Under the pieces are notes generated by a model. It did not search any database. It had not been told where the DNA came from and saw only the letters and a list, made by a program, of their open reading frames with translations. Made by a program: the position numbers and the translations under genes. Shown here piece by piece: positions 45,268 to 53,636 of a stretch of DNA of 64,000 nucleotides; positions within the stretch are counted from its first letter, which is position 1, and every line of letters begins with the position of its first letter. Location of the stretch: NCBI RefSeq assembly GCF_030317035.1, contig NZ_JASZYK010000001.1:62001-126000 (forward strand). Direction: 5' to 3'. Source of the stretch: Variovorax sp. J22G73 (GTDB lineage: Bacteria > Pseudomonadota > Gammaproteobacteria > Burkholderiales > Burkholderiaceae_C).

Positions 45268-46182
45268 TCAGCGGCTTTCCATCGCGGCACCGGCGTTGAA
45301 GCGAGTCCGCAGGGCGTCCCACTCGTCGGCACCGAAGCGGCGGAAGGTCTGCGCCACGCTAGCGTTCACGGTGGGGGCCTTGAAGGTCGCCTTGAGTTCG
45401 GCCAGCGCCGCATCGCCCGCCTCGATGGCGGCCTTGAGCATCAGCCCCGGCAGGATCGCGAGCCGGTAGCCCATGGCTTCGGCCTCGCGCAGGTCGAACA
45501 CCGGCGTGCGCCCGCCGGGCACCACGTTCAGCAGGCAGGGGCCGTGCACGCGCCGGGGCACGGCGGCGGCCTCCTCGGGTGTTTGCGTGGCCTCGACGAA
45601 GGCCAGGTCGGCGCCGGCCTGCAGCGCGGCGTTGGCGCGGTCTATGGCCTCGTCCAGGCCCAGCATGGCGCGCGCGTCGGTGCGCGCGATGACCACGAAG
45701 TCCTTGGTGCGGCGCGCCTCCACCGCGGCGCGGACCTTGGACACGAACTCCTCGCGCGACACCACTTCCTTGCCGTCGAGGTGGCCGCAGCGCTTGGGCG
45801 AGACCTGGTCCTCGATGTGGATGGCGGCCACCCCGCGCGCCTCGTACTCGCGCACGGTGCGCGTCACGTTCAGTTCGTTGCCGTAGCCGGTGTCGGCATC
45901 GGCGATGAGCGGGATGGCCACCGAGCGCGCCATGACCGCCGCGTTGTCGACCATCTCGCTCATCGTCAACAGGCCGAAGTCGGGAAAGCCGCGCGCGGCC
46001 GAGGTGCCGGCGCCGGTCATGTACACGGCGGCGAAGCCCGCCTGCTCGATCAGGCGCGCGCCGATGGCGTCGTAGGCGCCGGGGGCGATGACCATGCCGG
46101 GCGCGTCGAGCAGCTGGCGAAGCGTGGGCCGTGGGATCGGCGTGGAGCTGGGCGTGGAGGTCGGCGTCGAGGTGGGGTTCAT
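45268..46182 (-). CDS. isocitrate lyase/PEP mutase-family lyase, candidate 2,3-dimethylmalate or methylisocitrate lyase
   Basis: A 304-residue TIM-barrel enzyme. The family signature KRCGH is at residues 130-134 (catalytic Cys132), with YMTGAGTSAARGFPDFGLLT, IADADTGYG (Mg ligands) and VIARTDARA. Members include methylisocitrate lyase PrpB, 2,3-dimethylmalate lyase and oxaloacetate decarboxylase. It is the first gene of the minus-strand operon, followed by the LeuCD-like hydratase, and is divergent from a GntR regulator. The N-terminus has a Pro/Thr/Ser repeat (STPTSTPSSTP). The product would be pyruvate plus a short acid. Confidence 0.87.
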   Translation of the reverse strand: MNPTSTPTSTPSSTPIPRPTLRQLLDAPGMVIAPGAYDAIGARLIEQAGFAAVYMTGAGTSAARGFPDFGLLTMSEMVDNAAVMARSVAIPLIADADTGYGNELNVTRTVREYEARGVAAIHIEDQVSPKRCGHLDGKEVVSREEFVSKVRAAVEARRTKDFVVIARTDARAMLGLDEAIDRANAALQAGADLAFVEATQTPEEAAAVPRRVHGPCLLNVVPGGRTPVFDLREAEAMGYRLAILPGLMLKAAIEAGDAALAELKATFKAPTVNASVAQTFRRFGADEWDALRTRFNAGAAMESR

Positions 46183-46216
46183 GGCGTGGCCTTGTCCGGC
46201 GGCGTTTGAGTTGATG

Positions 46217-46235
46217 TGTTTATATTCTAAATACA
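46217..46235. promoter_or_regulatory. candidate GntR operator in the divergent region
   Basis: TGTTTATATTCTAAATACA is an imperfect 19-base dyad (12 of 18 symmetric positions) in an AT-rich patch, 34 bases before the lyase gene and 101 before the GntR gene. Location and symmetry suit autoregulation and control of the catabolic operon by the adjacent regulator. Confidence 0.45.
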
Positions 46236-46336
46236 ACTGGCGGAAATCCGCAAGCGCGTACGCTCTCGGTGTTCGGTCGGCGTTCGGCCAGCGCCCGGGT
46301 GTCTTGCTATGCTCGACCTTCGCTTTTCCTTCTGTC

Positions 46337-47170
46337 ATGGCACGTCCTCCCGCATCTGCTCCCTCGCTCGAACGCGGTCCCGGTACCTCGCTGCACCGGC
46401 AGCTCTTCGTCGTGCTGCGCGACGAAATCACGCGCGGCGTGTACGCCTCCGGCGCACTGCCGAAGGAAGAAGCGCTGGGCGAGCGCTTCGGGGTGTCGCG
46501 CATCACGGTGCGCCGCGCGCTGGCCGACCTGGCGTCGCTGGGGCTGGTCGAACGTCGCCACGGCCTGGGCACCTTCGTGCGCGCCGACCTGCCGCAGGTG
46601 CGCGCGCGGCCCAGCCTCGGCCTGATCGACGGGCTGCGCAAGGCGGCGCTGGAAACCGATGTCGAGGTGCTCGAGGTGGCGCAGTCGGTGCCGCCGCCCG
46701 ACGTGGCCGCGCTGCTGCAGCTGGCGCCTGAAGAAAAAGCCGTGCATGCGCTGCGCCTGCGCAGCATCGACGGCGTGCCGGTCATGCTGACCGATGCCTG
46801 GGTGCCCGCGCAGCTCGGCAAGCGCGTGTCGGCCACTGCGTTGCGCAAGCACGCGCTCTACGAAATATTGCTCGCGCAGGGCGTGAAGTTCGGCCGCGTG
46901 GTGCAGGAGATCACGGCCGAGGTGGCCGACCCGGGGCGCGCGCGGCTGCTGCAGGTGGAAACCGGCGCGCCGCTGCTGAAGATGGTGCGCCTGCTGCACG
47001 ACCTGGACGCCCAGCCGGTGCAGCACCTCACCGTGTCGCTGACGGCGGAGCGCAGCCGCATCCTGATGGACATTGCCGGCGCGACCATCAACACGCTCAC
47101 CGCGGGGCAGGTGGTGCACGACGTGCATCCGCCGCCTTCTTCACCTTCTTCACCCCGGCGCCGCACCTGA
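46337..47170 (+). CDS. GntR-family regulator with UTRA effector domain (HutC type)
   Basis: A 277-residue regulator. The winged helix domain is at about residues 15-85 (LHRQLFVVLRDEI, GERFGVSRITVRRALADL, VERRHGLGTFV). The UTRA effector domain is at about 100-265 (LRLRSIDGVPVMLTDAWVP). It is divergent from the carboxylate-degradation operon and followed by an MFS gene, so both are likely targets, with a pathway acid as effector. ATG 46337 (MARPPASAP) starts right before family sequence. The C-terminus has a PSSPSSP repeat. Confidence 0.9.
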   Translation: MARPPASAPSLERGPGTSLHRQLFVVLRDEITRGVYASGALPKEEALGERFGVSRITVRRALADLASLGLVERRHGLGTFVRADLPQVRARPSLGLIDGLRKAALETDVEVLEVAQSVPPPDVAALLQLAPEEKAVHALRLRSIDGVPVMLTDAWVPAQLGKRVSATALRKHALYEILLAQGVKFGRVVQEITAEVADPGRARLLQVETGAPLLKMVRLLHDLDAQPVQHLTVSLTAERSRILMDIAGATINTLTAGQVVHDVHPPPSSPSSPRRRT

Positions 47171-47210
47171 CGCCCTGGCCCGAAAAGAAGAAAAAAGAGA
47201 GACAACAACA

Positions 47211-48488
47211 ATGAACCGCGCGGAGACAACGCCTGCACCCTCTCTCCACCAGCCGGACTCGCGCTACGCGATGCTGCGCCTGGCCCTCACGCTGCTGATC
47301 ATGACGGTCGGCAGCAGCGGCATGTACGTGGTGTCGGTGATGCTGCCCGCGGTGCAGGCCGAGTTCGGCGTGGCGCGCGCCGATGCCTCGCTGCCCTACA
47401 CGCTGCTGATGCTGGGCTTCGGCTTCGGCGGCGTGCTCATGGGCAAGCTGGCCGACCGCGTCGGCGTGATGTGGCCGCTGCTGATGGGCTCGGTGTTCCT
47501 GGGCGTGGGCTATGTGGCCACGGGGCTGTCGGGCGGCATCGTGTCGTTCACCGTCGCGCAGGCGTTGCTGGTGGGGCTGCTCGGCAGCTCGGTGGCCTTC
47601 GCGCCGCTGGTGGCCGACACCTCGCTGTGGTTCGTCAAGCGGCGCGGCATCGCGGTGGCGGTGTGCGCGAGCGGCAACTACCTGGCCGGCGCGGTGTGGC
47701 CGCCCATTGCGCAGCACTTCGTGGAAACGGTGGGCTGGCGCCAGACCTACATCGGCATGGGCATCTTCTGCGGCGTGACGATGGCGCTGCTGGCGCTGTT
47801 GTTTCGCGCACGGCCGCCGGCGGTGGCCGAGGCCGTGCCCGCGAACGCAGCCGGCACCGGCGCGGCACGCGACCTGGCGCGCCCCTTCGGGCTGAACCCG
47901 GGCACGGCGCAGGGCCTGCTGTGCGTGGCCGGCGTGGCCTGCTGCGTGGCCATGGCGATGCCGCAGGTGCACATCGTGGCGTACTGCGGCGACCTGGGCT
48001 ACGGCCCGGCGCAGGGCGCGCTGATGCTGTCGCTGATGCTGGGCTTCGGCATCGTGAGCCGGCTGGTGTCGGGCGCCATCTGCGACCGCATCGGCGGGCT
48101 GCGCACGCTGATGCTCGGCGGCATGCTGCAGTGCGTGGCGCTGCTGCTGTTCCTGCCGTTCGACGGGCTGGTGTCGCTCTACGTGATCTCGGCGCTGTTC
48201 GGGTTGTTCCAGGGCGGCATCGTGCCCTCTTACGCGATCATCATCCGCGAGCACTTTCCGCCGAAGGAGGCGGGTGCGCGCGTGGGCACGGTGCTGATGT
48301 TCACGCTGTTCGGCATGGCGCTGGGCGGGTGGATGTCGGGCAAGGTGTTCGACGTCACGGGCAGTTACCACGCGGCCTTTGTCAACGGCATTGCGTGGAA
48401 CCTGCTCAACATGAGCATCGTGGCCTTCCTGCTGTTCAGGACGCTTCGGCGACCAGGCGGCCGAGTGTCTGCATCGCCTGTTCGCTGA
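47211..48488 (+). CDS. MFS transporter, probable organic acid carrier
   Basis: A 425-residue major facilitator with 12 membrane helices. Motif A-like GKLADRVGVMWPL is near residue 83; the second half has SGAICDRIGGLRTLMLGG near 285. It is of the oxalate/monocarboxylate-porter type. It lies 40 bp after the GntR regulator in the same direction, so it may import the substrate of the divergent operon. Its last 53 bases overlap the convergent MocR gene. Confidence 0.87.
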   Translation: MNRAETTPAPSLHQPDSRYAMLRLALTLLIMTVGSSGMYVVSVMLPAVQAEFGVARADASLPYTLLMLGFGFGGVLMGKLADRVGVMWPLLMGSVFLGVGYVATGLSGGIVSFTVAQALLVGLLGSSVAFAPLVADTSLWFVKRRGIAVAVCASGNYLAGAVWPPIAQHFVETVGWRQTYIGMGIFCGVTMALLALLFRARPPAVAEAVPANAAGTGAARDLARPFGLNPGTAQGLLCVAGVACCVAMAMPQVHIVAYCGDLGYGPAQGALMLSLMLGFGIVSRLVSGAICDRIGGLRTLMLGGMLQCVALLLFLPFDGLVSLYVISALFGLFQGGIVPSYAIIIREHFPPKEAGARVGTVLMFTLFGMALGGWMSGKVFDVTGSYHAAFVNGIAWNLLNMSIVAFLLFRTLRRPGGRVSASPVR

Positions 48489-49854
48489 GCGCGTCCCACG
48501 CGTGGCCGTAGTTCAGCCGAAGGCAGTGGGTGAAGGCGCGCGTGGCCGAGAAGATGGGCCCCGGCGCCACGCTGATGCCGAGCTCCAGCGCCTTGCGGTG
48601 GATGTCCAGCGCGTTCACGTGTGACGGCAGCTCCACCCACAGGAAGTACCCGCCCAGCGGCCGCGTGGCCCGCGTGCCCGCCGGAAAGTAGTGCCCCACG
48701 GCCTGCGCGAAGGTGGCCTGCTGCAGCGCCAGCGTCTGGCGCAGCTTGCGCAGGTGCTTGTCGAGCCCGCCCTTTTCCAGGTAGCCGGCCAGCGCCAGCT
48801 GCGCCGGCGCCGAGGTGCTGAGCGTGGTCGTGAGCTTCTGGCGCGCAACCTGCCGCGCGAAGCGCCCGGCCGAGGCCCAGCCGATGCGGTAGCCCGGCGC
48901 CAGGCACTTGGAGAACGACGCGCAGTGCAGCACCAGCCCCTGCGTGTCGAAGGCCTTGGCCGGCGCGGGGCGGCGCTCGCCGAAGTAGAGCTCGGCGTAC
49001 ACGTCGTCCTCGATCAGCGGCAGCCGGTGGCTGGCCAGCAGGGCCACCAGCGCCTTCTTCTTGGCATCGGGCATCAGGCTGCCCAGCGGGTTCTGGAAGG
49101 TGGTCATGAGCCAGCAGGCGCTGGGCCTGTGCGCGGCGATGGCCAGCTCCAGCGCGCCCAGGTCGATGCCCTCGCCGGGGTGCGTGGGCACCTCGATGGC
49201 GCGCAGCCCCATGCGCTGCAGCGCCTGCAGCGCGGCATAGAAGGTGGGCGATTCGACGATCACCGCGTCCCCCGGCCGCGTCACGGCCGCCAGGCAGAGG
49301 TTGAGCGCCTCCAGCGCGCCGTTCGTCACCACGATCTCGTCGGCCGCCACCGGCATGCCGTCGCCCAGGTAGCGCAGCGCGATCTGCCGGCGCAGCGCGG
49401 CACTGCCGGGCGTGAGGTCGTCGACCGTGCTCCACGGGTCCAGCGACTTGGCGCTGGCCGCCATGAACTGCCCCAGCCGCGCCAGCGGAAACAGCAGCGG
49501 GCTCGGAAACGCCGAGCCGAACGGCACCACCTTGCGCGACATGCTGGCCTCGAGGATGTCGAACACCTGGTCGCTCACGTCGAGCGAGAGCGGGCCGTCG
49601 GCGGGGCGCGAGGTGTGGGTGGATTCGGGCGGCGCGTCGCGCAGGCCGCCGCCGCTCACGTAGTAGCCAGAGCGGTCGCGCGCGCGCACCAGCCCGCGCG
49701 CCTCCAGCAGGTAGTACGCCTGGAACACGGTGGAGGCGCTCACCCCGCGGCTGGCGCCGGTGTGGCGCACCGAGGGCAGGCGGTCGCCGGTCTTCAGCGT
49801 GCCGTTGCGGATGGAGGCCTCGATGTCGGCGGCCAGGGCTTCATATCGCTTCAT
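48436..49854 (-). CDS. MocR/PdxR-type regulator (GntR helix-turn-helix fused to aminotransferase fold)
   Basis: A 472-residue protein. The GntR-type helix-turn-helix is at residues of about 5-75 (YEALAADIEASIRNGTLKTG). A class I aminotransferase-like domain with the PLP lysine in SFSKCLAPGYRIGW near residue 330 follows. MocR regulators bind PLP and usually control a divergent gene; here the divergent neighbour is the DUF2970 and cytochrome group. The stop overlaps the end of the MFS gene by 53 bp. Confidence 0.9.
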   Translation of the reverse strand: MKRYEALAADIEASIRNGTLKTGDRLPSVRHTGASRGVSASTVFQAYYLLEARGLVRARDRSGYYVSGGGLRDAPPESTHTSRPADGPLSLDVSDQVFDILEASMSRKVVPFGSAFPSPLLFPLARLGQFMAASAKSLDPWSTVDDLTPGSAALRRQIALRYLGDGMPVAADEIVVTNGALEALNLCLAAVTRPGDAVIVESPTFYAALQALQRMGLRAIEVPTHPGEGIDLGALELAIAAHRPSACWLMTTFQNPLGSLMPDAKKKALVALLASHRLPLIEDDVYAELYFGERRPAPAKAFDTQGLVLHCASFSKCLAPGYRIGWASAGRFARQVARQKLTTTLSTSAPAQLALAGYLEKGGLDKHLRKLRQTLALQQATFAQAVGHYFPAGTRATRPLGGYFLWVELPSHVNALDIHRKALELGISVAPGPIFSATRAFTHCLRLNYGHAWDALSEQAMQTLGRLVAEAS

Positions 49855-49952
49855 GGTGGGGTGCCCGTCATTCGGCAGCACTTTATCTGCGCCGGTCAAT
49901 TGAGGGGAATCTGCATCTGTTTTTTTGCCGCAGCCTGGGCCACACTCGGCCC

Positions 49953-50141
49953 ATGTCGAATCTGATGCGCGCGCTGCGTGCCGTTCTCTGGAGTTTCATC
50001 GGCCTGGGCGGGCGCCGCGCCGACGCCGACAAGCGCACTGCGCAGGTCGGCATCCTGCCGCTGATCGCCGTGGCGCTGGTGGTGGTGCTGCTGCTGATCG
50101 CGGGGCTCATCGCGCTGGCGCGCTTCGCCGCCGGCACATGA
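49953..50141 (+). CDS. DUF2970-family small membrane protein
   Basis: A 62-residue protein: a cytoplasmic start with LRAVLWSFIGLGGRR, then one membrane helix (ILPLIAVALVVVLLLIAGLI). This is the layout of DUF2970, found widely in betaproteobacteria next to cytochrome genes. The stop overlaps the ATG of the following cytochrome c gene (ATGA). Function unknown. Confidence 0.83.
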   Translation: MSNLMRALRAVLWSFIGLGGRRADADKRTAQVGILPLIAVALVVVLLLIAGLIALARFAAGT

Positions 50142-50845
50142 AGCGCGGCCTGCGCTTTTTCGGGCTCGGGCTGCTGCTCGCCCTGCAGGGCATGGCGGGC
50201 GCCGTCGCTGCCACCACCGTTCCCGACACCATCGAGCAGCGCGTGGCCGCCTGCATCGCCTGCCACGGCCGCGAGGGCGCGACCACCAACGCGGGCTACT
50301 TTCCGCGCCTGGCGGGCAAGCCGGCGGGCTACCTGTTCAACCAGCTCGTGAGCTTCAGGGACGGGCGCCGCTTCAACACCGACATGGCGTACATGGTGCA
50401 GCACATGTCCGACGACTATCTGCGCGAGATTGCCGACTACTTCGCCGGGCTCGACCTGCCGTACCCGCCCGTCTCGCCCACGAGCGACGCCACGCCCGAA
50501 GTGCTCGCGCGCGGCCGCATGCTGGCGCTGCAGGGCGACGCCGAGCGCCGGCTGCCGGCGTGCGTGCAATGCCATGGCGCGGCGCTCACGGGCGTGCAGC
50601 CCGCCACGCCGGGGCTGCTGGGCCTGCCGCGGCTGTACCTCGCGTCGCAGCTGGGCGCGTGGCTCACCAACGAGCGGCATGCGCAGGCGCCCGACTGCAT
50701 GGCCGAGGTGGGCCGGCGCATGTGGACCTCCGACGTGAACGCCGTGGCCAGCTGGCTCGCCACGCAGCCCGTGCCGGCCAACGCCAAGCCGGCGGCCTCG
50801 CTGCCCGCGCCGATGCCGATCGCCTGCGGCGGGGTGCCCAAGTGA
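50138..50845 (+). CDS. diheme cytochrome c, periplasmic
   Basis: A 235-residue protein with signal peptide cleaved near AVA (about residue 24). Two heme-binding motifs are seen: CIACH at 39-43 and CVQCH at 142-146. It belongs to the cytochrome c4/c553-like group (YFPRLAGKPAGYLFNQLVSFRDGRR). It probably carries electrons in the periplasm and is cotranscribed with the triheme cytochrome that follows after 13 bp. Confidence 0.88.
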   Translation: MKRGLRFFGLGLLLALQGMAGAVAATTVPDTIEQRVAACIACHGREGATTNAGYFPRLAGKPAGYLFNQLVSFRDGRRFNTDMAYMVQHMSDDYLREIADYFAGLDLPYPPVSPTSDATPEVLARGRMLALQGDAERRLPACVQCHGAALTGVQPATPGLLGLPRLYLASQLGAWLTNERHAQAPDCMAEVGRRMWTSDVNAVASWLATQPVPANAKPAASLPAPMPIACGGVPK

Positions 50846-50858
50846 CGGAGCCGCGCGC

Positions 50859-52157
50859 ATGAAGCTGCGACACCTGGGCTGGACGCTGCTCACCCTGTTC
50901 GTGCTGCTGGCCGTGGCCGCCGGTACCGTCGTGGCGCTGAACCTGCGCGGCGAAGACCCCTTGCCCGACACCGCCGAGACCTTCCAGTCCACGCCGCAAC
51001 TGGTCGAGCGCGGCCGTTACCTCGCGCTGGCCGGCAACTGCGCGGGTTGCCACACCACGCGCGGCGGCCGGCCCTATGCGGGCGGCCTGCCCATCGACAC
51101 GCCCTTCGGCACCATCTACGCGAGCAACCTCACGCCCGACGTCGGCACCGGCATCGGCAGCTGGAGCAGCGCGCACTTCTGGCGCGCCATGCACAACGGG
51201 CGAAGCAAGGACGGGCGGCTGCTGTACCCGGCGTTCCCGTACCCCAACTTCACGCAGGTGACGCGCGACGACGCCGACGCCCTCTACGCCTTCCTGCGCA
51301 GCGTGCCCGCCGCGGTGGAGCCCAACAAGGCGCACCGCCTGCGCTTTCCGTACGACACCCAGCCCGCGCTGGCCGTGTGGCGCGCGCTGTCGTTCAAGCC
51401 CGAGCCCTTCGTGGCCAACGCGGGCAAGCCGGCCGAATGGAACCGCGGCGCCTATCTGGTCAACGGGCTGGGGCATTGCATCGCCTGCCACGGCCCGCGT
51501 AACTCGCTGGGCGCGACGGACACCCGGCTCGGCCTCTCGGGCGGACTCATCGCGGTGGAGAACTGGTATGCGCCTTCGCTCACCGACCCACACCAGGCCA
51601 GCGTGGCCGACTGGCCGCAGGCCGACGTGGTCGCGCTGCTGAAGACCGGCGTGGCGCCGCGCGCCTCCGTCATGGGCCCGATGGCCGACGTGGTGTTCCG
51701 CAGCACGCAGTACCTGAGCGAGGCCGACCTGGGCGCCATGGCGAGCTACCTGAAGGACCTGCCCGAAGCCTCCGCGTCCAAAGCCTCGGCGTTCGAGGCC
51801 CCGGCGAGCAGCAAGGCCCCCGTGCGCCGCGACGCCGGCACCATGGCGCGCGGCGCGAAGATCTACGACCAGCGCTGCGCCTACTGCCACGGCGACCAGG
51901 GGCAGGGCGCGGTGGGCGCGTATCCGCCGCTGGCGGGCAACCGCGCGGTGAACATGACGCCGCCCACCAACCTGGTCCAGGTGATCTCGCACGGCGGCTT
52001 CCTGCCCACCACCGCCGGCAACCCGCGCCCCTACGGCATGCCGCCGTTCGGCCAGGTGCTGGACGCCGCCGACGTGGCGGCCGTGCTCACCTACGTGCGC
52101 GGCTCGTGGGGCAACGACAGCGCGCCGGTCACGCAGCTGGACACGATGCGGCGCTGA
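50859..52157 (+). CDS. triheme cytochrome c, alcohol-dehydrogenase subunit-like
   Basis: A 432-residue protein with an N-terminal membrane anchor or signal (residues of about 6-30) and three heme motifs: CAGCH at 61-65, CIACH at 207-211 and CAYCH at 340-344. The arrangement and FGTIYASNLTPDVGTGIGSWS resemble the cytochrome subunit of membrane dehydrogenases (AdhB/gluconate 2-dehydrogenase type). No flavin or PQQ dehydrogenase partner is adjacent, so the electron donor must be encoded elsewhere. Confidence 0.88.
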   Translation: MKLRHLGWTLLTLFVLLAVAAGTVVALNLRGEDPLPDTAETFQSTPQLVERGRYLALAGNCAGCHTTRGGRPYAGGLPIDTPFGTIYASNLTPDVGTGIGSWSSAHFWRAMHNGRSKDGRLLYPAFPYPNFTQVTRDDADALYAFLRSVPAAVEPNKAHRLRFPYDTQPALAVWRALSFKPEPFVANAGKPAEWNRGAYLVNGLGHCIACHGPRNSLGATDTRLGLSGGLIAVENWYAPSLTDPHQASVADWPQADVVALLKTGVAPRASVMGPMADVVFRSTQYLSEADLGAMASYLKDLPEASASKASAFEAPASSKAPVRRDAGTMARGAKIYDQRCAYCHGDQGQGAVGAYPPLAGNRAVNMTPPTNLVQVISHGGFLPTTAGNPRPYGMPPFGQVLDAADVAAVLTYVRGSWGNDSAPVTQLDTMRR

Positions 52158-52207
52158 GCGCGGCCTGGGCTGCGCCGGCAGCCACGGCCGTGCCGGTGCC
52201 GGTGCGG

Positions 52208-53632
52208 TCAGGCCGTGTGCGGATGCCGCGCCCCCTCGTACAGCGAGCGCGCCAGCGCCCGGTGCCTTGCCAGCAATGGCGCCAGCTCCAACCCCGTGAA
52301 CTGCCCGTCGCGAATGCGCACTTCGCCATCGATCACGCTCAGCGAGGCCGACGCGGGCGTGCAGAACACCAGCGCCGCCACCGGGTCGTGCCCGGCGCCC
52401 GCGTGCGACACGCCGCGCAGGTCGAAGCCCACGAGGTCGGCCGACATGCCGGGCGCGAGCGCGCCGATGTCGTCGCGGCCCAGCACGCGCGCGCCGCCCA
52501 GCGTGGCGATCTCCAGCGCCTCGCGCGCCGTCATCGCGGCGGGCCCGTAGCCCACGCGCTGCAGCAGCATCGCCTGGCGCGCTTCGCCCAGCATGTGCGC
52601 GCCGTCGTTCGACGCGCTGCCGTCCACGCCCAGCCCCACGGCCACGCCCGCGCGGCGCATGGCGCCGATGGGCGCGATGCCCGAGGCCAGCCGCATGTTG
52701 GAGCAGGGGCAGTGCGCCACGCCGGTGCCGGTGCGCCCGAACAGCGCGATGCCGGCCTCGTCGAGCTTCACGCAGTGCGCGTGCCACACGTCGCGCCCGA
52801 CCCAGCCCAGGTCTTCGGCGTACTCGGCCGGCGTCATGCCGAACTTCTCGCGCGAATAGGCCACGTCGTTGTCGTTCTCCGCCAGGTGCGTGTGCAGCGA
52901 CACGCCGCGCTCGCGCGCCAGCTCGGCCGACAGCCGCATCAGGTCGCGCGACACCGAGAACGGCGAGCAGGGCGCCAGCACGATGCGGCGCATCGAATGG
53001 CGGGACGCGTCGTGCCAGCGGCCGATGAGGCGCTCGCTGTCGCGCAGGATGGCCGCTTCGCTCTCGACCACTTCGTCGGGCGGCAGCCCGCCCGCGCTGC
53101 GGCCCACGCTCATGCTGCCGCGCGCCGCGTGAAAGCGCATGCCCATGGCGTCGGCCGCCTCGATGGAGTCGTCGAGCCGCGAGCCGTTGGGAAACAGGTA
53201 GAGATGGTCGCTGCTGGTGGTGCAGCCCGAAAGCATCAGCTCGGCCATCGCGGTCTGCGTGGACACGCGGATCATCTCGGGCGTGAGCCGCGCCCACAGC
53301 AGGTACAGGTTGGTGAGCCAGCTGAACAGCTCCGCGTTCTGCGCCTCGGGCACGGCGCGCGTGAGGCTCTGGTACATGTGGTGGTGCGTGTTCACCAGGC
53401 CGGGCATCACCACGTGGCCGTGCATGTCGATGGCCTCGGCCTGGCCGTTGCGCAGGGCGTCGAGGTACGGCGTCGGCAGCTCGGCCGTGGCGCCGACCCA
53501 GGCGATGGCCGGCCCCTGCATCACCACCGCGCCGTCGGCGATCTCGCGCCGCGCGGCGTCCATGGTGACCAGCACGTCGGCGTGCCGGACGATGCGCAGC
53601 GGCGCGGCGGGGGTGGCGTGGTGTGTGTTCAT
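52208..53632 (-). CDS. 8-oxoguanine deaminase, amidohydrolase family
   Basis: A 474-residue amidohydrolase. The HxH zinc ligands are His83/His85 in NTHHHMYQSL; others lie in LHTHLAEN near 237 and in GVDGSASND. VLAPCSPFSVSR and AHCPCSNMRLASG are typical of 8-oxoguanine deaminase and hydroxyatrazine hydrolase relatives. The gene lies 4 bp after a purine/xanthine permease gene, which supports deamination of 8-oxoguanine to uric acid during purine salvage or breakdown. The substrate is inferred. Confidence 0.85.
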   Translation of the reverse strand: MNTHHATPAAPLRIVRHADVLVTMDAARREIADGAVVMQGPAIAWVGATAELPTPYLDALRNGQAEAIDMHGHVVMPGLVNTHHHMYQSLTRAVPEAQNAELFSWLTNLYLLWARLTPEMIRVSTQTAMAELMLSGCTTSSDHLYLFPNGSRLDDSIEAADAMGMRFHAARGSMSVGRSAGGLPPDEVVESEAAILRDSERLIGRWHDASRHSMRRIVLAPCSPFSVSRDLMRLSAELARERGVSLHTHLAENDNDVAYSREKFGMTPAEYAEDLGWVGRDVWHAHCVKLDEAGIALFGRTGTGVAHCPCSNMRLASGIAPIGAMRRAGVAVGLGVDGSASNDGAHMLGEARQAMLLQRVGYGPAAMTAREALEIATLGGARVLGRDDIGALAPGMSADLVGFDLRGVSHAGAGHDPVAALVFCTPASASLSVIDGEVRIRDGQFTGLELAPLLARHRALARSLYEGARHPHTA

Positions 53633-53636
53633 GGCG

